A stretch of DNA of 64,000 nt. Origin: Agrobacterium pusense. GTDB lineage: Bacteria > Pseudomonadota > Alphaproteobacteria > Rhizobiales > Rhizobiaceae. Location of the stretch: the NCBI RefSeq assembly GCF_900102105.1, contig NZ_FNBB01000011.1, positions 1 to 64,000 of the forward strand, read 5' to 3'. Numbering within the stretch: the first letter of the stretch is position 1; the number at the start of each line of letters is the position of its first letter. The notes beneath the pieces were generated by a model. The model made no database searches. It was not told the origin of the DNA and saw nothing but the letters and a program-made list of their open reading frames with translations. Position numbers and translations under genes: made by a program. Below are positions 1 through 9,981 of this stretch, in pieces.

Positions 1-47
1 ACCTGGCGAAACGAGGGCTGCTCTAGATATTTCTTCGGGAGGGGAAA

Positions 48-578
48 ATGCAAAAGACCATCAATCTCTTTTACCGGATTCTCGAAATCATTCTCGTCGC
101 GCTGCTTGCCGGCATGTCGATCATGGTCTTCGTCAACGTCGTCATGCGTTACACGATGAATTCCGGCATCAATGTCTCGGAAGAGCTGTCACGCTACTTC
201 TTCGTGTGGCTGACCTTCCTCGGCGCGGTACTGACCTTCCGCGAGAACAGCCATATGGGCATTGAAACGCTCGTGATGTTTCTGTCGCGCCGCGCCCGCA
301 TCGTCTGCATGATCATCTCGAACATCATCATCCTGGCCTGTTCCGCCATCTTCTTCTGGGGCACCTGGAAACAGTCCGGCATCAACGCCAGCATGCACGC
401 CCCGGTCACCAAGCTCTCCATGATCTGGGTCTATGGCATCGGCATGTTCACCGGCGGCCTGATGTTCGTCATCGCGCTGGAACGCCTGTACCGCCTTCTG
501 ACGGGCCGCGTGACGGAAGACGAAATCGCCCAGTTTGCGGGCGAGAACCTGACGATCGAACAGCTTTCGGAGCGCTGA
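48..578 (+). CDS. TRAP transporter small permease (DctQ family)
   Basis: Small membrane subunit of a tripartite ATP-independent periplasmic transporter; with the large permease it carries a solute driven by an ion gradient. The 176-aa protein has four hydrophobic segments (about residues 12-34, 48-66, 84-106 and 124-146) and the family-typical RENSHMGIE stretch near residues 65-73 in the cytoplasmic loop. A strong GGGAGGGG ribosome site lies just before the ATG. It is the first gene of a three-gene operon with the large permease (4-bp gap) and the binding protein. The substrate cannot be told from sequence; C4-dicarboxylates, sugar acids or other carboxylates are all possible. Confidence 0.92.
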   Translation: MQKTINLFYRILEIILVALLAGMSIMVFVNVVMRYTMNSGINVSEELSRYFFVWLTFLGAVLTFRENSHMGIETLVMFLSRRARIVCMIISNIIILACSAIFFWGTWKQSGINASMHAPVTKLSMIWVYGIGMFTGGLMFVIALERLYRLLTGRVTEDEIAQFAGENLTIEQLSER

Positions 579-582
579 TACC

Positions 583-1860
583 ATGACACTTTTCGTTTTT
601 GTCGGCTCTCTTCTGGGAGCCATGGCGATTGGCGTTCCCGTCGCTTTCTCGCTGATGTTCTGTGGCGTCGTGCTCATGTGGTACATGGGCATGTTCAACA
701 CCGCTATCATCGCGCAGAACATGATCTCGGGCGCAGACACCTTCACCCTGCTTGCCATCCCCTTCTTCATCCTCGCTGGCGAACTGATGAATTCCGGCGG
801 CCTGTCCCGCCGCATCATCGACTTTGCGATCGCGCTGGTCGGCCACATCAGGGGCGGCCTCGGCATCGTGGCCATCGTCGCTGCCATCATCATGGCCAGC
901 ATCTCCGGTTCGGCCGCAGCCGATACCGCAGCCCTCGCCGCAATCCTCATCCCGATGATGGCGAAGGCCGGTTACAATATTCCGCGCTCCGGCGGCCTGA
1001 TCGCAGCCGGCGGTATCATCGCCCCGGTCATTCCACCGTCCATGGCGTTCATCGTCTTCGGTGTCGCCGCTAACGTTTCGATCACCCAGCTTTTCCTTGC
1101 CGGTATCGTACCCGGTATTCTGATGGGCATCTCACTGATCGTCGCCTGGCTGATCGTGGTGCGCAAGGATAACGTCAAGCCGCTGCCGAAAACCACGGCC
1201 AAGGAACGCGTTACAGCCACGGCCCGCGCCGGCTGGGCGCTCGGCATGCCCGTCATCATCCTCGGCGGTATCAAGGCCGGCATCATGACGCCGACGGAAG
1301 CCGCCGTCGTGGCTGCCGCCTATGCGCTTTTCGTCGGCATGGTGATCTACCGCGAACTGAAGCCGGCGGACCTGTTCCACGTGCTCCTGCGCGCCGCCAA
1401 GAGCACCTCGATCATCATGTTCCTGGTCTGCGCGGCCCTCGTCTCCGCATGGCTTATCACAGCTGCGAACATTCCGAACGAAGTTGCCGGTTACATCGAG
1501 CCGCTGATCGACCGTCCGATGCTGCTGATGGCTGTAATCATGGTGCTGGTCTTCGTCGTCGGCACCGCGCTTGACCTGACGCCGACCATCCTGATCCTGA
1601 CGCCAGTTCTGATGCCCATCATCAAGCAGGCGGGCATCGACCCGGTCTATTTCGGTGTTCTCTTCATCATCAACAACGCCATCGGCCTGATTACCCCGCC
1701 GGTTGGCGTGGTGCTGAACGTCGTCAGCGGCGTCGGCCGCATCCCGCTCGGCAAGGTCACGATCGGTGTCTGGCCCTTCCTCGTCGCCGAAACCATCGTG
1801 CTGGCGCTGCTGGTGATTTTCCCGGACATCGTCCTCGTGCCTCTGCAGTACCTACGTTAA
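583..1860 (+). CDS. TRAP transporter large permease (DctM family)
   Basis: Large channel-forming subunit of the TRAP transporter, 425 aa and hydrophobic almost throughout (about 12 membrane segments), the normal length for DctM. The SGSAAADTAA stretch near residue 107 matches the conserved family signature, as do the proline/glycine-rich PVIPPS and ITPPVG motifs in the two halves. It follows the small permease with 4 bp between them and is followed by the binding-protein gene, so the three are co-transcribed. I infer solute import into the cytoplasm; the solute is unknown. Confidence 0.93.
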   Translation: MTLFVFVGSLLGAMAIGVPVAFSLMFCGVVLMWYMGMFNTAIIAQNMISGADTFTLLAIPFFILAGELMNSGGLSRRIIDFAIALVGHIRGGLGIVAIVAAIIMASISGSAAADTAALAAILIPMMAKAGYNIPRSGGLIAAGGIIAPVIPPSMAFIVFGVAANVSITQLFLAGIVPGILMGISLIVAWLIVVRKDNVKPLPKTTAKERVTATARAGWALGMPVIILGGIKAGIMTPTEAAVVAAAYALFVGMVIYRELKPADLFHVLLRAAKSTSIIMFLVCAALVSAWLITAANIPNEVAGYIEPLIDRPMLLMAVIMVLVFVVGTALDLTPTILILTPVLMPIIKQAGIDPVYFGVLFIINNAIGLITPPVGVVLNVVSGVGRIPLGKVTIGVWPFLVAETIVLALLVIFPDIVLVPLQYLR

Positions 1861-1899
1861 GTGAAACTTTTTCTCGACCACAATCCAAGGGAGGATATT

Positions 1900-2907
1900 A
1901 TGAGAAAGCTTCTTCTGACCACCACGGCAATCGCCTTCGCAGTTGGCGCGGCAGCGCCGGCAATGGCCGAATTCAACAGCCGCAACATCCGCGTTTCGAA
2001 CGGTATCAACCAGGATCATCCCGTCGGCAACGGCATCAAGGCCATGCAGGCCTGCCTCGACGACAAGTCCGGCGGCAAGCTGAAACTGACGGCATTCTGG
2101 GGTGGCGCTCTCGGCGGTGACCTTCAGGCGACACAGGCCCTGCGCTCCGGCGTTCAGGAAGCGGTCGTCACGTCGTCCTCGCCGCTCGTCGGTCTCATCC
2201 CGTCGCTTGGCGTCTTCGACCTGCCATTCCTCTTCGCCAATGCCAAGGAAGCCGATGCCGTCATGGACGGCGCCTTCGGCGACATGATGAACAAGAAGCT
2301 GGAAGAACAGGGCCTCGTAAACCTCGCTTACTGGGAAAACGGCTTCCGCAACCTGTCGAACTCCAAGCATGCCGTCAACAAGTGGGAAGATTTCTCGGGC
2401 CTCAAGGTCCGCGTGATGCAGAACAACATCTTCCTCGACACCTTCCAGAACCTCGGTGCAAACGCTACGCCGATGGCTTTCGGCGAAGTCTTCTCGGCGC
2501 TTGAGACCAACGCGATCGATGCCCAGGAGAACCCCTATGTGACGATCGACACCTCGAAGTTCTACGAAGTGCAGAAGTACATCACGGAGACGAACCACGC
2601 CTACACGCCGTTCCTCTTCCTCTTCTCCAAGCCGATCTTCGACAGCTACACGCCGGAAGAACAGGCAGCCCTGCGCGAATGCGCAGTCGTGGGTCGCGAC
2701 GAAGAGCGCAAGGTCATCCGCGAACTGAACCAGAAGTCGCTGGAAAAGATCAAGGCTGCCGGCCTCGAGGTGAACTCGCTGTCTGCCGAAGAGCAGGCGC
2801 GTATCCGCGAAAAGTCGATGGTCGTTTACGAAAAGCACAAGGCTGAAATCGGCGCCGACGTCGTTGACGCCGTTCTGGCTGACCTCAAGAAGATCCGCGG
2901 CCAGTAA
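1900..2907 (+). CDS. TRAP transporter solute-binding protein (DctP family)
   Basis: Periplasmic binding protein that delivers the solute to the TRAP permease, 335 aa. I chose the ATG at 1900 because an AAGGGAGG ribosome site lies 7 bp before it and the protein then opens with a clean signal peptide (MRKLLL, hydrophobic core, cleavage after AMA near residue 23). A GTG at 1861 extends the frame but would bury the signal peptide. The family-conserved arginines, which usually bind the solute carboxylate, lie in ENGFRNLSNSK and GLKVRVMQN. It ends the operon just before a strong hairpin terminator. Confidence 0.93.
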   Translation: MRKLLLTTTAIAFAVGAAAPAMAEFNSRNIRVSNGINQDHPVGNGIKAMQACLDDKSGGKLKLTAFWGGALGGDLQATQALRSGVQEAVVTSSSPLVGLIPSLGVFDLPFLFANAKEADAVMDGAFGDMMNKKLEEQGLVNLAYWENGFRNLSNSKHAVNKWEDFSGLKVRVMQNNIFLDTFQNLGANATPMAFGEVFSALETNAIDAQENPYVTIDTSKFYEVQKYITETNHAYTPFLFLFSKPIFDSYTPEEQAALRECAVVGRDEERKVIRELNQKSLEKIKAAGLEVNSLSAEEQARIREKSMVVYEKHKAEIGADVVDAVLADLKKIRGQ

Positions 2908-2925
2908 ACCTTACAGCCTACGATG

Positions 2926-2959
2926 AAAAACACCCGGAGGTTCGCCTCCGGGTGTTTTT
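2926..2959. terminator. Bidirectional rho-independent terminator (TRAP operon / acsA)
   Basis: A perfect stem (AAAAACACCCGGAGG with its complement) closes on a TTCG tetraloop. It has a T tract on the plus strand and, read on the minus strand, another T tract. It lies between the convergent TRAP operon and acsA and can serve both. Confidence 0.92.
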
Positions 2960-3008
2960 GTTTGTGAGGACAGTCAATAGAAAAAGGCTGCCGAAGCAGC
3001 CTCTCAGT

Positions 3009-4961
3009 TCACGCCGTGCGGTTTTGCCGGTTGGCGATGAGGTCCTCGACGACAGCAGGATCAGCGAGCGTCGACGTATCTCCCAGCGCACCAAAATCAT
3101 CCTCGGCGATCTTGCGCAGGATGCGCCGCATGATCTTGCCGGAACGGGTCTTCGGCAGGCCGGGCGCGAACTGGATCTTATCGGGTGTCGCAACCGGTCC
3201 GATCTCGTTGCGCACGTGTTTTACCAGCTCTTCGCGCAGCGCATAGTCGCCGTTCTGCCCCGCCATCAGCGTGACATAACAATAGATGCCCTGCCCCTTG
3301 ATCGGATGCGGATAACCCACCACGGCCGCTTCCGAAACCTGATGATGCGACACCAGCGCCGATTCCACCTCGGCCGTGCCGAGACGATGACCGGAAACGT
3401 TCAGCACGTCATCGACGCGGCCGGTGATCCAGTAATAACCATCCTCATCGCGCCGGCAGCCATCACCGGTGAAATACTTGCCCTTGTAGGTGGAGAAGTA
3501 GGTGTCGATGAAGCGCTGATGATCGCCATAGACGGAGCGCGACTGGCCCGGCCAGCTGTCGATGATGCAGAGATTGCCGTCCGCCGGCCCTTCCAGCACA
3601 TTGCCTTCGGCATCGACAAGCTGCGGCTGCACACCGAAGAACGGCCTTGTCGCCGAGCCGGGTTTCAGATCGGTCGCACCCGGCAGCGGCGAGATGAGAA
3701 TGCCGCCGGTTTCCGTCTGCCACCATGTATCGACGATCGGACTCTTGTCCTCACCGACCACATGGTAATACCACTCCCATGCTTCCGGGTTGATCGGCTC
3801 GCCCACGGTGCCGAGAAGACGGATGCTGGAGCGCGACGAGCGCTGGACGAACTGGTCACCCGCACCCATCAGCGATCTGAGCGCTGTCGGCGCCGTATAG
3901 AAAATATTGACCTTGTGCTTGTCGATGACTTCCCAGAAACGGCCCTGATCCGGAAAATTGGGAACACCTTCGAACATCAGCGTCGTCGCGCAATTGGCCA
4001 GCGGTCCATAGACTATATAAGAATGTCCCGTGACCCAGCCGACATCGGCCGTACACCAGTAGACCTCGCCATCCTTGTAATCGAAGACATATTCATGCGT
4101 CATCGACGTATAGACGAGGTAGCCGCCCGTGGTGTGCAGCACGCCCTTTGGCTTGCCGGTAGAGCCCGACGTATAGAGGATGAACAGCGGATCTTCCGCG
4201 CGCATCTTCACAGGCGGGCAATCCGGTTTCACCGTGGCGATTTCCTGGTGGTACCAGATGTCGCGGCCCGGCGCCCAGCCGGTCTTGCCGCCGGTTCGGC
4301 GAACGACAAGAACCTTGTTGACAATGACGTATTGCTTGGCGGCGATATCGATCGCCTTGTCGGTATTTTCTTTCAGCGGTATCGGCTTGCCGCCGCGCAC
4401 CCCTTCATCGCAGGTAATGACGAAGGTAGACTGGCAGTCAACGATGCGGCCCGCCAGCGCTTCCGGCGAGAAGCCGCCGAAGACGACCGAATGGATCGCC
4501 CCGATGCGCGCACAGGCGAGCATCGCATAGGCTGCCTCCGGTATCATCGGCATATAGATGGTGACGCGGTCGCCCTTCTTGACGCCGTGCTTCTTCAGCA
4601 CATTCGCCAGACGGCAGACATAATCATAAAGCTGGTTATAGGTGATCTTCTTGTCGATATAGGGGTTGTCACCTTCCCAGATGATCGCCGTGCGCTCGCC
4701 ATGCGTCTTCAGATGCCGGTCAATACAGTTGTAGGAGACGTTGGTGAGGCCGTCCTCGAACCACTTGATTGGCACCCTGCCCTTGAAGGACGTATTCTTG
4801 ACCTTGGTGTAAGGCTTGAACCAGTCGATCCGACGGCCATGCTTGTCCCAGAATTTTTCTGGATCCTCGACGCTCTCCTGGTACCATTTCTGGTAACGCT
4901 CATTGTCGATGAGCGTGCGGGCTTTCGCCGACTTGAGCACCGGGTAGATTTTGGCAGACAT
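3009..4961 (-). CDS. acsA: Acetyl-CoA synthetase
   Basis: AMP-forming acetate-CoA ligase, turning acetate, ATP and CoA into acetyl-CoA in the cytoplasm; 650 aa, the standard length. Adenylation motifs appear in order: [11 protein letters not shown] (P-loop), [11 protein letters not shown], and [20 protein letters not shown] (hinge). The catalytic and acetylation-controlled lysine is in [11 protein letters not shown] at about residue 609. The start is the ATG at 4961, preceded by AGGAGGAG; an in-frame extension to 5021 lacks support. It is divergent from the DUF1013 regulator gene and converges on the TRAP operon. It feeds acetyl-CoA to the TCA cycle and possibly to the PHB genes further on. 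Confidence 0.97.
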   Translation of the reverse strand: MSAKIYPVLKSAKARTLIDNERYQKWYQESVEDPEKFWDKHGRRIDWFKPYTKVKNTSFKGRVPIKWFEDGLTNVSYNCIDRHLKTHGERTAIIWEGDNPYIDKKITYNQLYDYVCRLANVLKKHGVKKGDRVTIYMPMIPEAAYAMLACARIGAIHSVVFGGFSPEALAGRIVDCQSTFVITCDEGVRGGKPIPLKENTDKAIDIAAKQYVIVNKVLVVRRTGGKTGWAPGRDIWYHQEIATVKPDCPPVKMRAEDPLFILYTSGSTGKPKGVLHTTGGYLVYTSMTHEYVFDYKDGEVYWCTADVGWVTGHSYIVYGPLANCATTLMFEGVPNFPDQGRFWEVIDKHKVNIFYTAPTALRSLMGAGDQFVQRSSRSSIRLLGTVGEPINPEAWEWYYHVVGEDKSPIVDTWWQTETGGILISPLPGATDLKPGSATRPFFGVQPQLVDAEGNVLEGPADGNLCIIDSWPGQSRSVYGDHQRFIDTYFSTYKGKYFTGDGCRRDEDGYYWITGRVDDVLNVSGHRLGTAEVESALVSHHQVSEAAVVGYPHPIKGQGIYCYVTLMAGQNGDYALREELVKHVRNEIGPVATPDKIQFAPGLPKTRSGKIMRRILRKIAEDDFGALGDTSTLADPAVVEDLIANRQNRTA

Positions 4962-5087
4962 GAACTCCTCCTGGAACCGGGTATGGCTTCTGACGCGGCC
5001 CGAGACTCCCACCTCAGGCATGTGTTGAATTCATAGCAGGTCAATTGCGCACGGCAATTAGACAAAGGTCATTTGTTTCGCAAAGAA

Positions 5088-5116
5088 TTGCAATTATGAT
5101 GCAATCCGGTTATAGA
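5088..5116 (+). promoter_or_regulatory. Candidate sigma-70 promoter for the DUF1013 regulator gene
   Basis: TTGCAA at 5088-5093 and TATAGA at 5111-5116 are separated by exactly 17 bp, close to housekeeping consensus. Transcription would begin around 5123, about 70 bp before the ATG at 5192. Prediction by eye only. Confidence 0.5.
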
Positions 5117-5191
5117 GCGGCAATATCCCGGAAATCAGTGGTTGATACCACGCCCGCGACACCGGCGCGGACGGACAGAAGGACTGTATCT

Positions 5192-5893
5192 ATGGCTCAA
5201 CAATTGCTCATGCCAAAGGCAACGGCTGTATGGCTGGTTGACAACACCGCGCTGTCGTTCGATCAGATCGCCACGTTCTGCAAACTGCACCCGCTTGAAG
5301 TCAAGGCAATTGCCGACGGTGAAGCCGCGCAGGGCATCAAGGGCCTCGACCCGATCGCCACCGGACAGCTTTCCCGCGACGAGATTGCCCGCGCTGAAGC
5401 CAATCCGAACCATAAGCTGAAGCTTTCCGAGCCAAAGGTGCGCGTGCCCGAATCCAAGCGTCGCGGTCCGCGTTACACACCGGTTTCCAAGCGTCAGGAC
5501 CGTCCGAACGCCATTCTCTGGCTCGTTCGCAACCACCCGGAACTGAAGGATGCGCAGATTTCGCGTCTCGTCGGCACCACGAAGTCGACCATTGAGCAAA
5601 TCCGCGACCGCACCCACTGGAACTCGGCAAACCTGACGCCGATGGACCCGGTCACGCTCGGCCTCTGCAGCCAGATCGATCTCGACCTCGAAGTTGAACG
5701 CGCCTCGCGTGGCCGTCCGCTGCCGTCCGCCGAAGAACTGGACAATACACTGCAGCCGGCGACGGCAACGGAAGGTCTGGATTACAACTTCCAGCGCGAA
5801 GAAGACGAACAGATCGACGCCGATGCAGTCTTCAAGAAGCTCTCCTCGCTGAAATCCACGCAGAAGGATGAAGACGAGGACGATCAGTACTGA
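5192..5893 (+). CDS. trcR: DUF1013 cell-cycle transcriptional regulator (TrcR-like)
   Basis: Cytoplasmic DNA-binding regulator of the alphaproteobacterial DUF1013 family, called TrcR in recent annotations and linked to cell-cycle control; the name is recalled from family knowledge. 233 aa. The N-terminal ~60 residues and a central segment (about 100-165, with AILWLVRNHPELKDAQISRL followed by GTTKSTIEQIRDRTHW) look helix-turn-helix-like. The C-terminus is very acidic (KDEDEDD). The ATG at 5192 is chosen because the conserved family start MAQQLLMPKATAVWL follows directly; upstream in-frame sequence is low-complexity. It is a single-gene unit ending in its own terminator, divergent from acsA. 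Confidence 0.8.
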   Translation: MAQQLLMPKATAVWLVDNTALSFDQIATFCKLHPLEVKAIADGEAAQGIKGLDPIATGQLSRDEIARAEANPNHKLKLSEPKVRVPESKRRGPRYTPVSKRQDRPNAILWLVRNHPELKDAQISRLVGTTKSTIEQIRDRTHWNSANLTPMDPVTLGLCSQIDLDLEVERASRGRPLPSAEELDNTLQPATATEGLDYNFQREEDEQIDADAVFKKLSSLKSTQKDEDEDDQY

Positions 5894-5913
5894 TCGACGT
5901 TTTCGAATGCTCG

Positions 5914-5943
5914 AAACCCGGCCTGAGTGCCGGGTTTTTTGTT
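5914..5943. terminator. Rho-independent terminator after the DUF1013 gene
   Basis: The stem AAACCCGGC / GCCGGGTTT with a 6-nt loop is followed by a run of T. It lies between the convergent DUF1013 and YggS-family genes and may also stop the minus-strand transcript. Confidence 0.88.
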
Positions 5944-5950
5944 TATGGCC

Positions 5951-6610
5951 TTATCGCGTGCCGAAGATCGCCGAGCCCACACGAACACTGGTCGCGCCGA
6001 ATTCGATAGCCGTTTCGAAATCCCCGGACATGCCCATGGAGAGTTTTTCTAGGCCACATTGCTTGGCAAGCTTCACCAGCAGCGCAAAATGCGGACCGGG
6101 ATTTTCATCTGCCGGCGGAATGCACATCAGCCCCTCGACAGCCAATTTCAGCTCATCCCGGCAAAGGGCCACGAAAGCGATGGTCTCACGCGGATCGATG
6201 CCCGCCTTTTGCGGCTCGAGCCCGGTATTGACCTGCACATAAAAACGAAGGCTGCGGCCCTGTTTACCGCATTCCTCGGCAAGCGCGCGGGCGATCTTTT
6301 CGCGGTCGACGCTTTCGACGACATCAAACAATGCCACGGCGTCCGCAGCCTTGTTGGACTGCAACGGGCCGATCAGATGCAGCTCTATGCCATCAGTCTT
6401 CTCTTTCAGCGCCGGCCACTTACCCTGCGCTTCCTGCACGCGGTTCTCTCCGAACACGCGCTGGCCAGCATCGATGACCGGCTGGATCGCCTCCGCTTCG
6501 AAGGTCTTCGATACCGCGACGAGGGCAACATCTGCCGCCTTGCGGCCGGATTTTTCCGCCACATCCGCAATGCGCTGCCTGACATCCTGAAGACGTGCTT
6601 CGATTTCCAT
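5951..6610 (-). CDS. YggS/YBL036C-family PLP homeostasis protein
   Basis: Cytoplasmic single-domain TIM-barrel protein that binds pyridoxal 5'-phosphate and keeps the B6 and amino-acid pools balanced; no catalytic reaction is known for the family. 219 aa. The PLP-binding lysine is Lys35 in VALVAVSKTF. The C-terminal MSGDFETAIEFGATSVRVGSAIFG stretch is the family phosphate-binding and signature region. I use the ATG at 6610; a GTG one codon upstream is also possible. It stands alone between a terminator and leuS, which is read the other way. Confidence 0.92.
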   Translation of the reverse strand: MEIEARLQDVRQRIADVAEKSGRKAADVALVAVSKTFEAEAIQPVIDAGQRVFGENRVQEAQGKWPALKEKTDGIELHLIGPLQSNKAADAVALFDVVESVDREKIARALAEECGKQGRSLRFYVQVNTGLEPQKAGIDPRETIAFVALCRDELKLAVEGLMCIPPADENPGPHFALLVKLAKQCGLEKLSMGMSGDFETAIEFGATSVRVGSAIFGTR

Positions 6611-6801
6611 CACAAGACCTTTTTTAACCGTTCGAACCGCTAACTAGACGCCGATCGCCTTGATGCCAAGCGGCTTTAGCACCATTTGAGGCACGCTGGC
6701 CAAGATTGAACGTCCGAACGCCCCGCCAAACTTGACGCCCCGGTCGTTTCATGGTGAAGGTCAGCGCACATTTTTCCCCTCGATACCCGGAATTTTAGAC
6801 A

Positions 6802-9432
6802 ATGGCCATCGAACGTTACAATCCTCGCGACGCCGAGCCGCGCTGGCAGCAAAAATGGAACGAAGACAAGGTCTTCGTGACAGACAACAGCGATCCGCGT
6901 GAGAAATATTACGTTCTGGAGATGTTTCCCTATCCGTCGGGTCGCATCCACATGGGCCATGTCCGCAACTATGCCATGGGCGACGTCGTCGCCCGCTACA
7001 AGCGCGCCCGCGGTTTCAACGTCCTGCACCCGATGGGTTGGGACGCCTTCGGCATGCCGGCCGAAAATGCGGCCATGCAGAACAAGGTTCATCCCAAGGA
7101 CTGGACCTACCAGAACATCGCCACCATGCGCGGTCAGCTGAAATCCATGGGCCTGTCCCTGGACTGGACACGCGAATTCGCGACCTGCGACGTGGAATAT
7201 TATCATCGCCAGCAGGCGCTGTTCGTCGACTTCATGGAAAAGGGTCTGGTCTACCGCAAGCAGTCGAAGGTCAATTGGGACCCGGTCGACCATACCGTTC
7301 TGGCCAACGAGCAGGTCATCGACGGCCGCGGCTGGCGCTCCGGTGCGCTGGTCGAACAACGCGAGCTGACGCAATGGTTCTTCCGCATCACCGATTTCAG
7401 CCAGGACCTGCTGGACGAGCTGGACACGCTCGACCAATGGCCCGAAAAAGTGCGCCTGATGCAGAAGAACTGGATCGGCCGTTCCGAAGGCCTGTCGCTG
7501 CGCTGGCAGACTGTTGCTGACACGGCACCGGAAGGCTTCTCTGACATCACGGTTTACACCACACGCCCCGACACGCTGTTCGGCGCCTCGTTCCTGGCCA
7601 TTGCAGCCCACCACCCGCTGGCGAAAGAACTGTCGGAAAAAAATCCTGCGATCGCCGAATTCTGCGATGAATGCCGCCGCCATGGCACGTCTCTGGCCGC
7701 GCTGGAAACGGCTGAAAAGAAGGGCATCGATACCGGCGTCAAGGTCGTCCATCCGCTGGATCCGACCTGGGAACTGCCAGTCTATGTCGCCAACTTCGTG
7801 TTGATGGATTACGGTACGGGCGCGATCTTCGGTTGCCCTTCCGGCGACCAGCGCGACCTGGACTTCGCCCGCAAATACGGCCTGCCGGTCGTGGCGGTCG
7901 TCGCCCCTGAGGGCCCGGATGCGGAAAGCTTCACGGTCGATGACACCGCCTACACCGACGACGGCGTGATGATTAACTCCGGCTTCCTGAATGGCATGAA
8001 AACGACGGATGCCTTCGAGGCAGTCGTGCAGAAGCTGTCTGCGCAGACGCTGGGCAACGCGCCTCAGGCCGAGCGCAAGGTCAATTTCCGTCTGCGCGAC
8101 TGGGGCATTTCCCGTCAGCGTTACTGGGGCTGCCCGATCCCGGTCATTCATTGCGAAGTCTGCGGCGTCGTGCCGGTCCCGAAAAAGGACCTGCCCGTCA
8201 AGCTGCCCGACGATGTGACCTTCGACGTGCCCGGCAACCCGCTGGACCGGCATCCGACCTGGCGTCACGTCGCCTGCCCGCAATGCGGCCATGACGCGCG
8301 TCGTGAAACCGACACGATGGACACCTTCGTCGATTCCAGCTGGTATTACACGCGCTTCACGGCACCCTGGGAAGATGCACCGACCGATCCGAAGGTCGCC
8401 AATCATTGGCTGCCTGTGGATCAGTATATCGGCGGCATCGAGCACGCGATCCTGCACCTGCTCTATTCGCGCTTCTTCACCCGTGCGATGCGCGAAACAG
8501 GCCATGTCGATGTCAAGGAACCCTTCAAGGGCCTGTTCACCCAGGGCATGGTGGTTCATGAGACCTACAGCCGTGGTGAAGGCACTGCACGCGAATGGGT
8601 GCCACCTGCAGATCTGCGGATTGAGGAAACCGACGGCACACGCCGCGCCTTCCTGCTGTCATCCGGCGAAGAGGTGAAGATCGGCTCGATCGAGAAGATG
8701 TCGAAGTCGAAAAAGAACGTGGTCGATCCCGATGATATCATCGCATCGTACGGCGCCGATACCGCACGCTTTTTCGTCCTGTCGGACTCGCCGCCGGATC
8801 GTGATGTGATTTGGTCCGAATCGGGCGTCGAGGGCGCGAACCGCTTCGTACAACGCGTCTGGCGCATCATCGGTGAAGCTGCCGAAGAGCTGAAATCCGT
8901 CAGGCCGAAGCCTGCAGCCGAGGGTGAAGGGCTGGCGGCCTCCAAGGCGGCCCACAAGACGCTGAAGGCTGTTCAGGAAGATCTGGACAAGCTCGCCTTC
9001 AACAAGGCCATTGCCCGCATCTATGAACTGGTCAACGCGCTCGCCGGTCCGCTTGCGGATGTCGCTGCGGGCGGCAAGTCCGACGACGTCAAGGCAGCAG
9101 CGCGTGACGCCGTCGAAATCCTGATCCGCATCATCGCCCCCATGACGCCACACCTGGCGGAAGAATGCTGGTCGGCGCTGGGCAATGAAGGCCTGGTGGC
9201 TGAGACGCCGTGGCCAACCTTCGTGCCGTCGCTGGTCGAAGAAAACGACGTGGTCATGCCCGTGCAGGTCAATGGCAAAAAGCGCGGTGAATTGACAATC
9301 GCGCGCGATGCGGATCAAGATGCGGTCCGCGCGGCTGCCCTTGCTCTGGACGCCGTCAAATCTCTTCTTGCCGGCGGCGAGCCCAAGAAAGTCATCGTGG
9401 TTCCGCAGAGGATTGTGAACATTGTTGTCTGA
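6802..9432 (+). CDS. leuS: Leucyl-tRNA synthetase
   Basis: Class I aminoacyl-tRNA synthetase that charges tRNA-Leu; 876 aa, a normal bacterial length. The HIGH box appears as HMGH at residues 50-53 and KMSKS at about 632-636. A zinc-ribbon-like CEVC...CPQC pair sits between, with the editing domain (TTRPDTLFG region) inserted in the catalytic core and an anticodon-binding region at the C-terminus. Leucine codon use is odd: up to about residue 718 I count 44 CTG, 2 CTC and 1 TTG, while the last ~150 residues and the neighbours use CTC and CTT freely. It overlaps lptE by 11 bp, so the two are probably translationally coupled. Confidence 0.98.
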   Translation: MAIERYNPRDAEPRWQQKWNEDKVFVTDNSDPREKYYVLEMFPYPSGRIHMGHVRNYAMGDVVARYKRARGFNVLHPMGWDAFGMPAENAAMQNKVHPKDWTYQNIATMRGQLKSMGLSLDWTREFATCDVEYYHRQQALFVDFMEKGLVYRKQSKVNWDPVDHTVLANEQVIDGRGWRSGALVEQRELTQWFFRITDFSQDLLDELDTLDQWPEKVRLMQKNWIGRSEGLSLRWQTVADTAPEGFSDITVYTTRPDTLFGASFLAIAAHHPLAKELSEKNPAIAEFCDECRRHGTSLAALETAEKKGIDTGVKVVHPLDPTWELPVYVANFVLMDYGTGAIFGCPSGDQRDLDFARKYGLPVVAVVAPEGPDAESFTVDDTAYTDDGVMINSGFLNGMKTTDAFEAVVQKLSAQTLGNAPQAERKVNFRLRDWGISRQRYWGCPIPVIHCEVCGVVPVPKKDLPVKLPDDVTFDVPGNPLDRHPTWRHVACPQCGHDARRETDTMDTFVDSSWYYTRFTAPWEDAPTDPKVANHWLPVDQYIGGIEHAILHLLYSRFFTRAMRETGHVDVKEPFKGLFTQGMVVHETYSRGEGTAREWVPPADLRIEETDGTRRAFLLSSGEEVKIGSIEKMSKSKKNVVDPDDIIASYGADTARFFVLSDSPPDRDVIWSESGVEGANRFVQRVWRIIGEAAEELKSVRPKPAAEGEGLAASKAAHKTLKAVQEDLDKLAFNKAIARIYELVNALAGPLADVAAGGKSDDVKAAARDAVEILIRIIAPMTPHLAEECWSALGNEGLVAETPWPTFVPSLVEENDVVMPVQVNGKKRGELTIARDADQDAVRAAALALDAVKSLLAGGEPKKVIVVPQRIVNIVV

Positions 9433-9970
9433 CGTTTTTTCGAGATGGAGCCGCGTCGCGGCAGCAATTTCCGTCGTGATGATGGCTGGTCTTCTGGCGG
9501 GCTGCCAGGTGCGCCCGCTCTATGGCGAGGCTTCCGGGACCAAGGAAAGGCTGGCGGCCGTCAGCGTCTCCGATATCGGCGGCAGAGTTGGACAGGAAGT
9601 TCGCAACCAGCTAATCTTCCTTCTGGCTGGCGGCGCTGGGCAGCCGACGACGGCGCAATATAACGTCAAGGTTTCGGTCAGCTCGAGCGCTTCCTCGACA
9701 GAGGTGCAGAATTACGACCTAACCACACGGACGAACAACAATTACGACGGGCCGTATCCAGGCCGTGTCATCATGAGCGGCCAATACGTGCTGACGCGCA
9801 TTTCCGACGGTCAGATCCTGCGCTCCGCACGCCGCAGCGTGACGGCGCAGGTGGATCTGCCACAGCAGGAATTCGCCAAGATCCGGGCGACCCGCGACGC
9901 CGAAAACCGTGCGGCGCGCGAACTTGCCGAAATCATCCGCACCGATATCGCCGCCACCCTCGGCCGCTGA
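9422..9970 (+). CDS. lptE: LPS-assembly lipoprotein LptE
   Basis: Outer-membrane lipoprotein that plugs LptD and helps insert lipopolysaccharide. 182 aa with a lipoprotein signal: basic RWSR, a hydrophobic stretch, then LLAGC with the lipidated cysteine at residue 28; the mature part starts QVRPLYG, typical of alphaproteobacterial LptE. The start is a TTG at 9422 inside the end of leuS. No ATG or GTG downstream would keep the signal peptide intact, and a GAGGA sequence lies about 10 bp before. The order leuS-lptE-holA is a familiar one and supports the assignment despite the low sequence conservation of LptE. Confidence 0.88.
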   Translation: MLSDVFSRWSRVAAAISVVMMAGLLAGCQVRPLYGEASGTKERLAAVSVSDIGGRVGQEVRNQLIFLLAGGAGQPTTAQYNVKVSVSSSASSTEVQNYDLTTRTNNNYDGPYPGRVIMSGQYVLTRISDGQILRSARRSVTAQVDLPQQEFAKIRATRDAENRAARELAEIIRTDIAATLGR

Positions 9971-9981
9971 GAGCGGCGGCC

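Noticed and set aside
1861-1899. Upstream GTG start for the TRAP binding protein
   Set aside because: It would add 13 residues before a complete signal peptide; the ATG at 1900 has the ribosome site.
2952-5036. 694-aa open frame on the plus strand
   Set aside because: It lies fully opposite acsA, is Arg/Asp-rich and lacks any family motif; a shadow of high-GC coding sequence.
6676-8559. 627-aa open frame on the minus strand
   Set aside because: It is antisense to leuS, which has the complete set of synthetase motifs; no ribosome site or recognisable domain.
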